DNA of 64,000 bases, taken from positions 8,461,374 through 8,525,373 of the forward strand of contig OW028580.1 of NCBI GenBank assembly GCA_932294295.1. The letters are read 5' to 3'. Shown in pieces: positions 26,778 to 37,312 of the stretch. The notes beneath the pieces are model-generated. The model had not been told where the DNA came from. It searched no databases and saw only the letters and a program-made list of their open reading frames with translations. A program made the position numbers and the translations under genes. The first letter of the stretch is position 1. Each line of letters opens with the position of its first letter. The stretch is from Alitta virens. Its lineage: Eukaryota > Annelida > Polychaeta > Phyllodocida > Nereididae.

Positions 26778-27202
26778 TGTTTGTGTACATATCATCAGAT
26801 GTTGATCAGGAGAACTACTTTCCTGGTAATACACCAACATCATTCAGGGTTAAACTACCAGGTAGGGTAACATTCCAACCTCAGGGTCAATGGGAAGTTG
26901 CTCTGTTAGACATAGATTTACCTAGACCTATTGATAAGTATCATGCTATATATATCACTATTAACTCGTCCATATGTAAACCTAGTCCTGTCAATGCTAT
27001 ACTGTCACCTATTTTAAATAGGGTATACTTTAACCAAATTAACAGAGGTTCACCGGTGTATTTTGATAACCCCCGCTATATACCTCTATGCGTTGATGGT
27101 TTAGACATTATAGATATATATTTAACAGATAACACAGGCATATATCCATCATTCAAACAAGGGAAGGTCAATGGGACACTACACTTCAGGCTAATAACGT
27201 AG
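26777..27202 (+). CDS. Putative minor capsid (penton-like) protein
   Basis: 141 residues; the ATG shares its A with the integrase stop (TAATG). The N-terminal pattern FRVKLPGRVTFQPQGQWEVA followed by a short hydrophobic strand recurs in the inner homologue (44448-44843) as FKVKLNRPLLLKEGWKVALV, and both end in a THLHF/TLHF strand. It is predicted all-beta. Its place between integrase and core-like genes, and its small size, fit the single jelly-roll minor capsid protein described for Polintons. That is an inference from position and fold character, not a motif proof. Confidence 0.55.
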   Translation: MFVYISSDVDQENYFPGNTPTSFRVKLPGRVTFQPQGQWEVALLDIDLPRPIDKYHAIYITINSSICKPSPVNAILSPILNRVYFNQINRGSPVYFDNPRYIPLCVDGLDIIDIYLTDNTGIYPSFKQGKVNGTLHFRLIT

Positions 27203-27252
27203 TCAATGTATGTATAGCTAGTGAATGCATATCTCTTACGTACAGCTATAGT

Positions 27253-27711
27253 ATGACTGATAATACAAAGTATTACTCTTTCAATAAGGGTGTAGATTAT
27301 GACATTTTATTGAAGCATTTCAAAGGTCAAGCTGAAGGTAGGACCACACCTTATCTAACTAGCTCACGTTTTCATAGCAAAAGGGGTTACGCTAAACCTC
27401 ACACACGTCGTATAATTATAGTTAATAAACCAAAAACTAATACTAAGCCTACAAATGATAAAAGCATAAGTACTGGCGATGTTATCGATCCTACAGAGGC
27501 ACAACGTCGTAGGGCGTTACATGATTTAGAAGTTGCAGCTACTAATATAACTACTGAACAGAAGACACATCCTAATCACTGTGTTTCGAGTAGAGCTAAT
27601 AGTAAGACATACAGTAAGAGACACATATCACATAAGATACATGCGGAAAAGAAGACAAAGTTGAAGAAGACTGTTGATAAGGTTATACAGCGTACGAAGG
27701 ACGTTTTTTGA
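27253..27711 (+). CDS. Lys/Arg-rich core-like protein
   Basis: 152 residues. The N-terminus is mixed and the C-terminal half strongly basic, with runs such as SKRHISHKIHAEKKTKLKK. The inner counterpart at 44884-45264 is even more basic and sits in the same place, before the capsid gene. The two share a short N-terminal pattern of tyrosines followed by a TTPYLT/STPFIT block. This is the profile of a DNA-condensing virion core protein of the adenovirus pX/VII kind. The role is inferred from composition and position. Confidence 0.6.
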   Translation: MTDNTKYYSFNKGVDYDILLKHFKGQAEGRTTPYLTSSRFHSKRGYAKPHTRRIIIVNKPKTNTKPTNDKSISTGDVIDPTEAQRRRALHDLEVAATNITTEQKTHPNHCVSSRANSKTYSKRHISHKIHAEKKTKLKKTVDKVIQRTKDVF

Positions 27712-27727
27712 TTAATAATTAATAACC

Positions 27728-29143
27728 ATGAGTCAGGAAGTGTTAGAGGATGCCTACATAGGTTATTCTGAGGAATTAGCTATTTTCCAGAAACCTATTC
27801 AGAATGTAGGTGTCAAGAATACACATGTGACAACATTCTACCCTGTTAATGACTTCTCAACACAAGGCGTTATTCAGTTTCAAGTGAACAATAATAGCAG
27901 TAACTATTTAGATTTATGTAGAACAAAGCTTAATATCACATGTAAAATAGTACGACAGAACGGGGATAAGATTGAACCTGTCACTGTAGCAAGTAATAGG
28001 GAGAAAAGATCTAAAGATACAGAAGAGACACCCGCTGCAGCTAGCACTGCAGCAACAACAACAACTGATAACTAGGCATCTGTTGGTGTTGTTAACAATT
28101 TTATGCATTCAATGTTCAGTCGTGTTGATGTGTCCCTACAGAACAAAGTGCTAAATCACTCTGATGAATCATATCCCTACCTGGCTTATTTCAAAGCTTT
28201 ACTGCACTCAAACACTGAGTTGAAAGAAACAACACTGCAAATGGGGATGTTTTACAAAGATACACCAGGTGAATTAGGAGATCCTAACTGGCAGTTAGGT
28301 GATAACAAAGGTTTGAACAAACGATCAAGCTTTTTTGCTAACTCTCATGAAGTTGATATGTCTGGACATCTGTATTGCGACGTGTTAGACATATATAAGT
28401 TCATTCCAAATGGTGTGAGTTTAGGCATTACATTATATCCTAGTACACATGAGTTTTGTTTGATGGCTCCAGAGGTAATAGTGGGTACCTACAAAGTACA
28501 GATTACTAGAGCTTCTCTGAGTGTTTCAATGATAGAGGTAATTTCTGAAATATTGGTTTCACATGCAGAAATAATGCAGAATAAACCTGCCATTTTCCCC
28601 TACATTAAAACAGAGGTTAAGAAATTTACGCTAGGTAAAGGCCAATTTTCATGCACAGTTAATGATCCATTCATAGGTCGTATACCATGCGAACTGGTGT
28701 GTGGACTTGTTACAGATGTAGGTTACCATGGTACATTGTTCACTAATCCTTTTATGTTCGAGCATGCATCGCTCAACTTTATTCAAGTCATGGTGGATGG
28801 TCAAGATCTAGGCCAAGGTCCTATCACGCCACTATATAAAAGCAAGTGCGAGACAAGTTCATGCATTGATGCATACAAAACTCTTTGCGGTATAGAATAT
28901 AGTGATCACTTCAATCCTCTCGCAAGGGAGGAATATATGAAAGGTTACACATTTTATAGATTTGTTGCTGGTTCACAATGTGATTCTAATAATGATGATG
29001 TACTCCCTCTGAAACGTTCAGGCCATTTACGCATTAGTTTAAGGTTTTCTGATGCTTTACCTGAACCAACAACTCTAATTGTGTTTGCACAGTTCCCTGC
29101 CTCAGTTAAGATTGATAAATACCGAGGTGTCACTGATATATAG
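27728..29143 (+). pseudogene. MCP: Major capsid protein gene with one in-frame stop
   Basis: Homologue of the intact inner capsid protein (45245-46516) and of the F54H12.2-type Polinton family, the double jelly-roll major capsid protein. Codons 1-115 are open and end at an in-frame TAG (28073-28075). The frame is then open from 28076 to the natural stop at 29141-29143. Both halves align with the inner protein, including IFPYIKTEVKK and the C-terminal LRISLRFSD strand, and no frameshift is present. The segment just before the stop is Ala/Thr-rich and longer than the inner loop. The stop is either a knock-out mutation or, less likely, read through. Confidence 0.85.
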
Positions 29144-29177
29144 CTAGTTGATACAAAGTTGTTACAGGGGAAACATC

Positions 29178-29828
29178 ATGACAGAGCCAGAGAATATGTG
29201 TTTAATACCATTTACACAAGCAGGCAAAACAGAATTTGTCAAACGTTTACTCCTGAATTACAAGACGATGTTCACACCTCCAGTTAACAAGATTATATAT
29301 GTATATTCTGTATGGCAGGACAAGTTTGATCACTTGGAAAGTACCTTGGATGATATAATAGAGTTTAGGAAAGATATACCATCAAAAGAGTATTTAATAG
29401 GTCTGTGGGAGGAAACCAGAGCACCAAGTTTACTTGTTCTTGACGATAAAATGAGTAATTTAAGTGATAATCGTCAAGGTGCACATGTAGCTGAGATAGT
29501 GTGTGTCCTCAGCCATCATTGTCATGTTTCATGCATTATAACGTTGCAGGATATGTTTTACGAAAGTAAAGCTGCTAGATTAATAAGCAGAAACTCGCAC
29601 TGTATATGTCTATTTCGTAATCATAGAAATGGTAGACAGGTGTCATCGTTAGCAAGCCAAATTTTACCTGGTCAAACAAAATATTTTATGGATAGTTATG
29701 AACGTGCTACTAAACGCAACTACAGTTATTTAATAGTTGATTTATCCCCCAATGTTGATGATAGATATAAATTATGTTCTAATATCTTTCCAGGTGAGGA
29801 AACAGTTGTGTTTTTACCGCAGTCATGA
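29178..29828 (+). CDS. ATP: Packaging ATPase, FtsK/HerA (A32-like)
   Basis: Drives genome translocation into the capsid in this virus class. The Walker A loop is PFTQAGKTEF (residues about 9-18 from the ATG at 29178) and Walker B is SLLVLDDK. A conserved Asn/Gln-rich sensor region and the C-terminal SYLIVDLSP and NIFPGE blocks match the inner homologue (46547-47275). The protein starts almost at the P-loop: about 35 N-terminal residues present in the inner protein are absent. The 5' end may therefore be lost or supplied by an exon I cannot see. The stop overlaps the next ATG by 4 bp (ATGA). Confidence 0.8.
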   Translation: MTEPENMCLIPFTQAGKTEFVKRLLLNYKTMFTPPVNKIIYVYSVWQDKFDHLESTLDDIIEFRKDIPSKEYLIGLWEETRAPSLLVLDDKMSNLSDNRQGAHVAEIVCVLSHHCHVSCIITLQDMFYESKAARLISRNSHCICLFRNHRNGRQVSSLASQILPGQTKYFMDSYERATKRNYSYLIVDLSPNVDDRYKLCSNIFPGEETVVFLPQS

Positions 29829-30151
29829 AACTGATTAAAGAGAACATAATGTTCTTAAAGGCTGTAGCATCGCTTAACAAGGACCAAGTTAAAACTCTCT
29901 TGTCACATGTGAACAAGAATCAGGTGTTAGTTGTAACAGAAATAGCTAGGAATATACTTACAGGTATTGTAACGCTTCCTCGCAAGTATAAAAGTTCCCT
30001 CAAGGTGTACAAACGCGTCATTAGAGAATTATCTAGCAACGAGACAACACTTAGAACTAAGCGTTATTTAATATACAGTAAAGCTGACATTGTATCGCTA
30101 TTGATAAAAAGTGTGCTTTCTAAACTCGTAAAAGTTGTTGGTCATGGCTGA
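29825..30151 (+). CDS. Small conserved Polinton protein
   Basis: 108 residues, basic and mostly helical. It follows the ATPase with a 4-bp overlap and overlaps the next gene by 8 bp. The inner homologue at 47286-47624 has the same length, position and pattern: an FLK/FLS start, then LNKDQVKTLLSHVNKNQVLV matched by TDDKQRDALLKTINKDQMEV, then a RNxLxGxxxL element. It is conserved between two distant elements, so it is a real gene. Its role is unknown; a structural or assembly function is possible from its place among late genes. Confidence 0.75.
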   Translation: MKLIKENIMFLKAVASLNKDQVKTLLSHVNKNQVLVVTEIARNILTGIVTLPRKYKSSLKVYKRVIRELSSNETTLRTKRYLIYSKADIVSLLIKSVLSKLVKVVGHG

Positions 30152-30548
30152 GGAGAACGTTGTTATACCTAGAGACAAGTACAACAGAATGTTGGAACAG
30201 CTCAAAAATAGTAAAGACGATAAATTAACACAGCCGACCAATAACAACAGTAAGGAGGATAAATTAACACAGCCTGCAGATAACGCTACAGATATTAACC
30301 CTGCTGACCATGTAACACCACCGCATGGTGATACAACAATTGTACATACACCAAGGGCAAGAGACGACATTGTTCTTAAAGATGTCCTTCACCCACCTGG
30401 TCTTAAGCATAAAGATATCGATATATTCATGAAAAAGTTCGATAAAAAACAAAAATCTAGAAACAATACAAAACTTAAAATTACACCATCTAAATCACAT
30501 ACCAGAAAATCCAGGCTTAAAGCAAACTTGATCAGTATTACAAAGTGA
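30144..30548 (+). CDS. Late protein of unknown function
   Basis: 134 residues from the ATG at 30144; the frame is open further upstream without an ATG. The N-terminus VVIPRDKYNRMLEQL matches the start of the inner 47624-48100 protein (FIIPASTYHKLK), so the two occupy the same locus. The outer protein has two near repeats, SKDDKLTQP and SKEDKLTQP, and a basic C-terminus. It lacks the C-terminal block of the inner protein that contains QGSNIIDLL, so it is shorter or diverged. 30549-30700 is intergenic. Confidence 0.6.
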   Translation: MAEENVVIPRDKYNRMLEQLKNSKDDKLTQPTNNNSKEDKLTQPADNATDINPADHVTPPHGDTTIVHTPRARDDIVLKDVLHPPGLKHKDIDIFMKKFDKKQKSRNNTKLKITPSKSHTRKSRLKANLISITK

Positions 30549-30701
30549 TAGTGCTGTATTTGTGCTGCCAAAACAATGGATGGTTATTTAAGGACATAAT
30601 CAGTAGTACTATGATACAGTTATATATGGGTGTGTGATGATATTGTAGTTAGTATGCGTGTATGCCATACATATCAGCTTAATACAGACAGTTGAGCAGA
30701 G

Positions 30702-30709
30702 TATAAAAG
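30702..30709 (+). promoter_or_regulatory. TATA box for outer PC4-like gene
   Basis: TATAAAAG about 100 bp before the ATG at 30803. No ATG intervenes after the expected start site near 30732. Confidence 0.7.
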
Positions 30710-30802
30710 ACCTAATACATACAAACAGTTCACACACTCGTTGTTCAAAGAGTTCTACAGAGTATTATCAGATCGTCACACACTGCTTATCTGCTCAATA
30801 CG

Positions 30803-31690
30803 ATGGCAACTAACGCATTAACATGCAAATATTACAACCTGGGTGGAACCCAGGTAAAGGGCCAGTTCCTCTGGTTCAGAGAGATCAGCTCCAGGAAGTT
30901 CTTGTCTCTCCAGAGATACAGGGGGAGGGTCTCTCTACACTTTCGTATTTACACCATCGATGATCAGGATTATTGTCTTATCCGCACAAAGAAGGGGGCT
31001 ATGCTCGATAAACAACAAGCACGTGATCTAATGGCCACAATGCATGACCTTGCTGCGTTGATAGGAGTCGTAAGTAATGTTAACACTATACATAATACAA
31101 AACTGTACATATTAATATGTATGATACTAATATCTCTCATCATCCTGTAGGCTACACCGAACAGCAGGACACCCTCCGATGATGATGATATTGTTGATGA
31201 AACCCTTGCACCTGACATCATGGTTGATGATGTAGAATGGGGCGTCGATGTTAGAGAGCTGTCTACAGATAATACGGATATGGACGAGTACTCCCACAAT
31301 ATTTTTAAAGTACACGTTGGGAAAAACGTCCACTGTAGGGCGAAGAAAGCATCGAATACCATAGACATACAGCACAGTTTCTTCCGTAACATGTCCACTA
31401 CGTCTGAGCACCCAACCCAGAGGGGGATTAAGCTGACAAAGTACAAATTTACCAAACTTCTGGTGTTTCTCCCCCAATTGGAAGCAAAATGGAAGGGTTT
31501 GACTGACTTAGCAGCTTGTTACACCACACACGCAACGTTAGATAACCTCCAAGCATGTCACCACCGCACGCCTAAACCTTTGTCACCTAGACCCCTGCAC
31601 ACCCATTCTAGCAATAGTTCAAATATGCGAGACCCTCGTGCCACAACTTCAACAACAGTGATAATCGATGGGGAACCTGTGATTCAATAA
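30803..31690 (+). CDS. Tandem PC4-like ssDNA-binding protein, two exons
   Basis: Exon 1 is 30803-31069 and exon 2 is 31151-31690. The 81-bp intron starts GTAAGT and ends CATCCTGTAG, in phase 0, giving 268 residues. The first domain (about residues 25-83) has the PC4/SUB1 pattern: a basic-aromatic strand (RKFLSLQRYRG), a second strand (VSLHFRIY), an RTKKG turn and a C-terminal helix. A second, more divergent copy (about 138-200) has GKNVHCRAK, QRGIKLTKY and a similar helix. The tail is Pro/Ser/Thr-rich. The inner element encodes a shorter relative at 48723-49139. PC4 domains bind single-stranded DNA, so a role in strand-displacement replication or transcription is a fair inference. Splice model certain; fold fairly likely. 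Confidence 0.78.
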
Positions 31691-31727
31691 CTATATTGAT
31701 AAGACCTATGTGTGTAACATGTTAAGT

Positions 31728-31769
<42 letters not shown>

Positions 31770-32469
31770 TTATATTTAGTATCAGTATGTGTATGATAGA
31801 ATATAGCTAGATCACTGTCTCTACATATCTGTTATTAAGATATATTGCTGTAATTATACGCTTCATTTTCTACTATATATTGCTACGATTATATCTTCAT
31901 GCTCTACTGTTACGCGACACAAATGCGTTATTCCTATATATACTTCAGACTTTAACACTACATATTATACTATTGTTACATTACTCTATTATCTTAAGAA
32001 CTATGCTGTGTCTATGTATACCTTACTCTATACACTTGTAATGATTAATATATCTTTGTCAATACATTCTGTGTGTTATATTACTCCACTTTTATCAGTA
32101 TAAGTACATTGTTAATACTGGTGATTATTACCAACATGTTTGTACTGTCACACACTATACTATTGTACATTACTCTATTCTATTTATCTTAAGAACTATG
32201 CTGTATCTATGTATACTATAATAAATATATCTCCATCAATACATTCTGTGTGTTATATCACTCCACTTTATCAGTATAAGTACATTGTTATAATACTAGT
32301 GATTATTACCAGCATGCGAGTACCGCCCCTTAAGGCATGCATATATCATGATCTACTTTTATGAGAGTAGTTAATACTGGTGATTATTACCAACATGTTT
32401 GTACTGCCCCTCAAGGTATGCATATAATGATCTACTTTAATGAGAGTAGTTAATGTATTACTCCTCAGG
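31691..32469. repeat. AT-rich region with degenerate tandem repeats
   Basis: A (TA)n tract at about 31730-31765 is followed by repeated segments. TTAATACTGGTGATTATTACC recurs near 32114, 32305 and 32372, and ATACATTCTGTGTGTTATAT near 32064 and 32240. CTATGCTGT(G/A)TCTATGTATA is also repeated. No coding evidence. It probably serves as spacer and promoter DNA between the PC4-like and CARD-like genes. Confidence 0.6.
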
Positions 32470-32478
32470 TATATATAG
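32470..32478 (+). promoter_or_regulatory. TATA box for CARD-like gene
   Basis: TATATATAG, 66 bp before the ATG at 32536. Confidence 0.55.
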
Positions 32479-32535
32479 AGGAGTGTTAACCATGAGTGAG
32501 CAGATATCATCTTTAGTACTATTGCATAGCTCACT

Positions 32536-33202
32536 ATGGAGATATTAAGGGATTACGCCGATGTATTGATCAATATGACTAATACAAATGAGATGTGTAT
32601 AATACTACGTTGCGAAGGTTTGCTTAAGGATTCTGATCTACTTCTTTTCAGATCTAAAACAACACAATTCGATAAAACGAAGCTTTTGTTAACAACATTG
32701 TATACTGGGAAGAGTTACAAAGGCACAGCATTATTTTTAAAGTATTTACAAAGGCAGTACGAGAATGTTGCCAACACAATTCCAGAACTCGTAGCAGTAG
32801 CCGTACAAGTCTTGCTATTAATACGGCATTAACGCTCAGTGTTATGTGCACAAATGGGGATGTGTATTCTTAACTATAATCCTATTCTCATTTGTTCAGG
32901 ATGATGTCTTTAAGGAGGAGTTGACAGTATCATTACCGTTGCAGCAGTTTGTGAACATGATGTACTATATACCCGCTTTAGCGTTTGACGAAATCGATGC
33001 AACTGTACATCTGGGGTGTTTTTACTACTTGATTAAAGAAGGATGTACCACAGCAGTATGCAAGACTACTAATAGTACTACGAAGGAAGAACAGGTGTCC
33101 TTAACTTCTGAGGATTTGCAGACTATTAATATGTTGTTAGAACATATTGAACATGCTGTGCCAGAAATGACTCTTCTAACGCCTTACTTTTGCTACATAT
33201 AG
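32536..33202 (+). CDS. CARD-like (death-fold) protein, two exons
   Basis: Exon 1 runs from 32536 to a donor at about 32803; in-phase GT alternatives exist at 32791, 32797 and 32809. Exon 2 is 32900-33202, after the acceptor CATTTGTTCAG. The protein is about 189 residues. Exon 1 (about 85 residues) has the helix pattern of a caspase-recruitment domain: ILRDYADVLINM, then EGLLKDSDLLLF, then TKLLLTTLY and an FLKYLQ helix. The D/LL and K/LL spacing fits the six-helix death fold. Exon 2 encodes a helical, Cys-containing domain I do not recognise. Viral CARD proteins usually block or rewire apoptotic or inflammasome adaptors. That role is inference, and a DED or other death-fold subtype is not excluded. 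No inner homologue. Confidence 0.6.
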
Positions 33203-34321
33203 TTATATACTGTAATGAAAGATAGCTACAACACAGCTGACCATTCTTAATATATATAATGTTAATCATTAAGCAAGCTATTATATACTCGCATATAGGT
33301 GTATACTGTATATACACAAGGATTTACGATAACACACGACTGACTGTTCATTTATAATGTTTAATACATTGTCAACTATTACATATTACATTAAGCAATT
33401 GTATGCTCTACATATCATTATAGACTGCATAATAAAGATTACGCTCCCACAGTTGTTGTTCATCTCATACATTCATGGTATAATATTACATTAAGCAATT
33501 GTATGCTCTACATATCATTATAGACTGCATAATAAAGATTACCTCGCACAGTTGTTTGTTCATCTCATACATTCATGGTATAATCATTTAACATATTAAA
33601 CAGCGCATGACTGTACTACAGTTGCATATTAAGTTTACCTATTAATAATAGCATATAATATACATTAATAACACTGTTCTTTAAGCACGGTTTGTAACAA
33701 TGCTACACATTAATAAGCTCGTAACTGTACTACAGTTGTAATGTACACGTATAAAGTTACCAAGTATCATTACTACAGTTGTGATATAATATACGTTTAA
33801 TAACAGTTCTTCAAGCACAGTTGCATATATATATATAGTTTACCAACTATCATTACTACAGATGCAAATAAATAAGACAGCTCCTGACTGTTACTACTGT
33901 AACAGTTGTAATATAATGTTTACCAATTAAGTTCTAAAAAGTGTACAATTATACACATACCTGTCAGAGAAAACATTACATATAATACTATACTATAGGT
34001 GAAACTACTACTGTTACAATATAACATTTTCTCATGTACATTGTCAGTCCTATGATGTTAATATAATAGTATCCCATAATAATCAAGCTTGTTACAAGCC
34101 ATCATGTATATACACATATCTGTCAGAGAGGACCTTACTATGGCAGTTAATGTTATTCACATGTACATATAATACTATGCTATAGGTGAGACTACTACTG
34201 TTACAATATAGCATTATCTCATGTTCATATCGGTCTGAGGATGTTAATATAATAGTATCTCATAATGATCAAGCCGATTACAAGCCATCATGCATAATAG
34301 ATACTTGAGGCAACTGTATAC
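33203..34321. repeat. AT-rich noncoding DNA with tandem duplications
   Basis: Two adjacent 100-bp copies start TATTACATTAAGCAATTGTA at 33384 and 33484. A longer pair (33950-34108 and 34109-34291) starts TATACACATA(C/T)CTGTCAGAGA and shares GGTGA(A/G)ACTACTACTGTTAC and AATATAATAGTATC. No coding evidence. Confidence 0.75.
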
Positions 34322-35942
34322 CTAAACTGGTGTGACCTGACCAGTGTACCCTCGTAACTTGGATCTGTATGGTTGGGGTGATCCGTCATCCTTGGGAGTA
34401 GTGTAGGTCAGCTTGACTTTCACATCAGTGGCGGATCCAGCAGTCGTTGCGCTTGTAAGCGGTGTGGTGTTTGAACTGCAAGCAGTGACATTGTGAGTGG
34501 TGGGGGCACATTGATGAGCGTCAGGGGTACATAGAAGTTCGGTAACTGTGCTATCAACACGGGTTGAGTCGTCGCATGAACTACAACAAGAGTGAACGTC
34601 ATATATATATAGAAGATATGCAGTAACTCGTCACTAGTGTGATAGCATATACATTTTATAGCTGCTTTTATCTGTATTGATAGTAATACGGCATAGAATA
34701 TGTACAGTAGCTCGTCAATTTATCTGTTGCTATACATGTAGATACAATACATACAGTATGAATAATATATACAGTGTCATAATATTACATTGTATAGATA
34801 GTAATATGGTATAGAATATGTACAGTAGCTCATCAATAGTATGAATGTAACTCCTCGACGGTATGAATATATACAATGGACCTGCTGTATACATATATAT
34901 ACATGCAACACACTCACAAATAGTATGAACAATATGTACAGTGTACATAATATTACAAATGTATACCTGCTACTATCCGATGTTGTGCTATTTCGACGTA
35001 GCCTATTGCACGCTCCTGTAAGAGTGTGACGGGCCATACTGACGATGCCTGTCAGTACTGCTGTACCAGCTGCGGGGTCTCTCTGCAGGATAGATAAACA
35101 GTACTATTATTGCAGCAACAATGAAACTGTATATTATCAGCTACTTTAGCAGTAGAATAACCAAATCGTACAGGTTGACCGATATATATAATGTACAATC
35201 ATGAAAGTGTGGCCATATACTTACAGTTGCAACAATATAGTTGCATATTATCATATTCTTTAGCAATAGAATAACCACATCGTAGACTGCCGGATACGTA
35301 TATAATGTTAAGAATGGACAATCATAATACATACCACACTACTATGTATAAGGATTTATATTGAACGGTACATATAATACTGTTAAGAATGTACAATCAC
35401 GAAAGTGTGTCCGTAATAAGTATCAAACTACTCTATGCAAAGGAATATATATACACAGTATACTATATGTAACAATGACGTACCTTGTACATCCAAACAC
35501 CAACACAAGTTAATATAACCACTAACAAAACCGTGGAGACTGTAGGTATAACAATCGCTAACGTGCTAGGATTGTTAACCATTCTATTGCGAGATCTAAG
35601 GTTGTAGGTTCCAAGCCCAGGATTCTGCATCTCCTTGATTGTCGTACGTCTGCAAACAACTTGCGCCGATACGTCGTGAGTAGGAGGGGTGTGTAAATTA
35701 CAATAACGGGTCCCAGTCATATCTATGAACGACAACAGACTGTACTCCATAGACGAGAATTCCTCGATCGGCACAAGATCCAGCGATGGCGATGTAGTAC
35801 AATCTGCCCTAATACTCCAACCATCATTTACAACTTTGCACAAGTATAAATGGTTCGCGCATATGTAGCGGTATTCATCGGTACCCAATATTAGTGCTGT
35901 TACGATTAGAAGGTAAAAAGGTGATCTCAGTAAGTTTTCCAT
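34322..35942 (-). CDS. Type I membrane protein, three exons
   Basis: Minus-strand exons are 35942-35484, 35082-34967 and 34580-34322. All junctions are GT-AG, phases agree and the model gives 277 residues. Exon 1 has a signal peptide (about residues 1-20), an ectodomain with cysteines at 28, 35, 48, 81 and 97, a dibasic stretch near 116-120 and a hydrophobic transmembrane segment at about 127-150. Exons 2-3 give a Ser/Thr-rich tail. The ectodomain is clearly related to the neighbouring interrupted gene: both have an ADCT motif and an IDM(T/S)GT motif followed by Cys. Topology suggests a surface or envelope-type protein or a host-directed modulator. The family is unknown to me. Confidence 0.75.
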
Positions 35943-36027
35943 GTTACCCCTTGGACTGTTCAGAACAGAGTGAATAGAACTCCCAAATTGTAAGGGCTCA
36001 TTATGTAATTACCCCCCTGTGATTTTA

Positions 36028-36036
36028 TTATATAGT
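36028..36036 (-). promoter_or_regulatory. TATA box for membrane protein gene
   Basis: The minus strand reads TATATAAT about 90 bp upstream of the ATG at 35942. Confidence 0.5.
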
Positions 36037-36356
36037 TAGCACCCCCTTACGATTTCCTTAAACGGGGTGTCAAACAATATTAGGTAATTAGCAGGGTGGT
36101 GTCAACCACTTAGGTAATATTGGTTGTTATAAACACGGAGATGCTAACTGTTTAAGCAGTACTACAATAGGTCATTGTGTATGAAACAATAGTCTAGCTG
36201 TCTATCATAGTATATCATATAGGATTATTGCTAATAATAATTTATCAATTACGCATTAGACTAGCAAACGGTGGGACTACACTGTATTATAATTGTGTGT
36301 AGCGCTGAATCCGTTCTGTACTATGTACTAATACATTGGAACATAAGTGAGGATTA

Positions 36357-36597
36357 AACATATATACCAACATATGGTATATAGCAATAAATAGGCAGAC
36401 TACATAGGTGTATTATGATCAAATAAACTTTATTATATACTATGTGTAACAAATACACGTAATGAGACAATGGGTAAGTGTAATGCTATACATATACCTA
36501 TATATAGTTCATAGCAATAATCGCCAGACTACATAGGTATATTATCATCAAAACTTTGTTATATGCTTATGTGTAACAAATACACGTAATGAGACAA
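36357..36597. repeat. Tandem duplication, two copies of about 110-115 bp
   Basis: Copies at 36357-36470 and 36489-36597 share CAGACTACATAGGT and end in TATGTGTAACAAATACACGT followed by AATGAGACAA. It is noncoding and lies between the two membrane-protein genes. Confidence 0.75.
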
Positions 36598-36756
36598 ACA
36601 GTGAATGTAATGTACTAATACCGATACAAATTATTCATCAAGTAATATGTACTAGCACATAGGAACATTAGTAAGAATTTAACACTCATATCTATACGGA
36701 TATATGGATGGCACATAACAAGTCTGTGTGGATGTTATTTAATGTTGATATGTGCA

Positions 36757-37227
36757 CTACACCAGTTCTTCTTGCGAGCTGGTCATAGCTGTATCTAACT
36801 TGATCTGTAGCATCAATCGCTTGAGACGTCGTACCATTGCAACCGTTATTATAGCGATCTGTAAATGGAAGAGAACAGTTTTAAAGTTAATGCTAATGTG
36901 TGGTTACATAAATGCTACTGTTCGACTACATAGTAATCATACAAGCTAGACATTGTGCATATGTACCTTGAACATAATGTATACCAGAACAATACATGAT
37001 AAACAGAACTGGAAGATATTAAGACCATTCATTGTACTACTAGACAAGTAGTGGGTGTCACTATGCTGATCAAGTTCAGTGCTAAATGTATATATCACTA
37101 TGTTGTGCACTATTGATACATTGTAAGCATCCTGCGTAAATGTTGTAATCTCTGAAGTGCAGCTGATATGTTACTCGTAGGCCTGGTAGGTATCTCTGAA
37201 ATGCATGATTATTATTAATGACATGTA

Positions 37228-37312
<85 letters not shown>

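Noticed and set aside
30970..31477. Minus-strand open frames of 116 and 161 codons
   Set aside because: They lie opposite the spliced PC4-like gene, whose splice sites and repeat structure are convincing.
36752..36949. 65-codon plus-strand frame
   Set aside because: Antisense to exon 3 of the interrupted membrane-protein gene, whose phase and splice sites fit.
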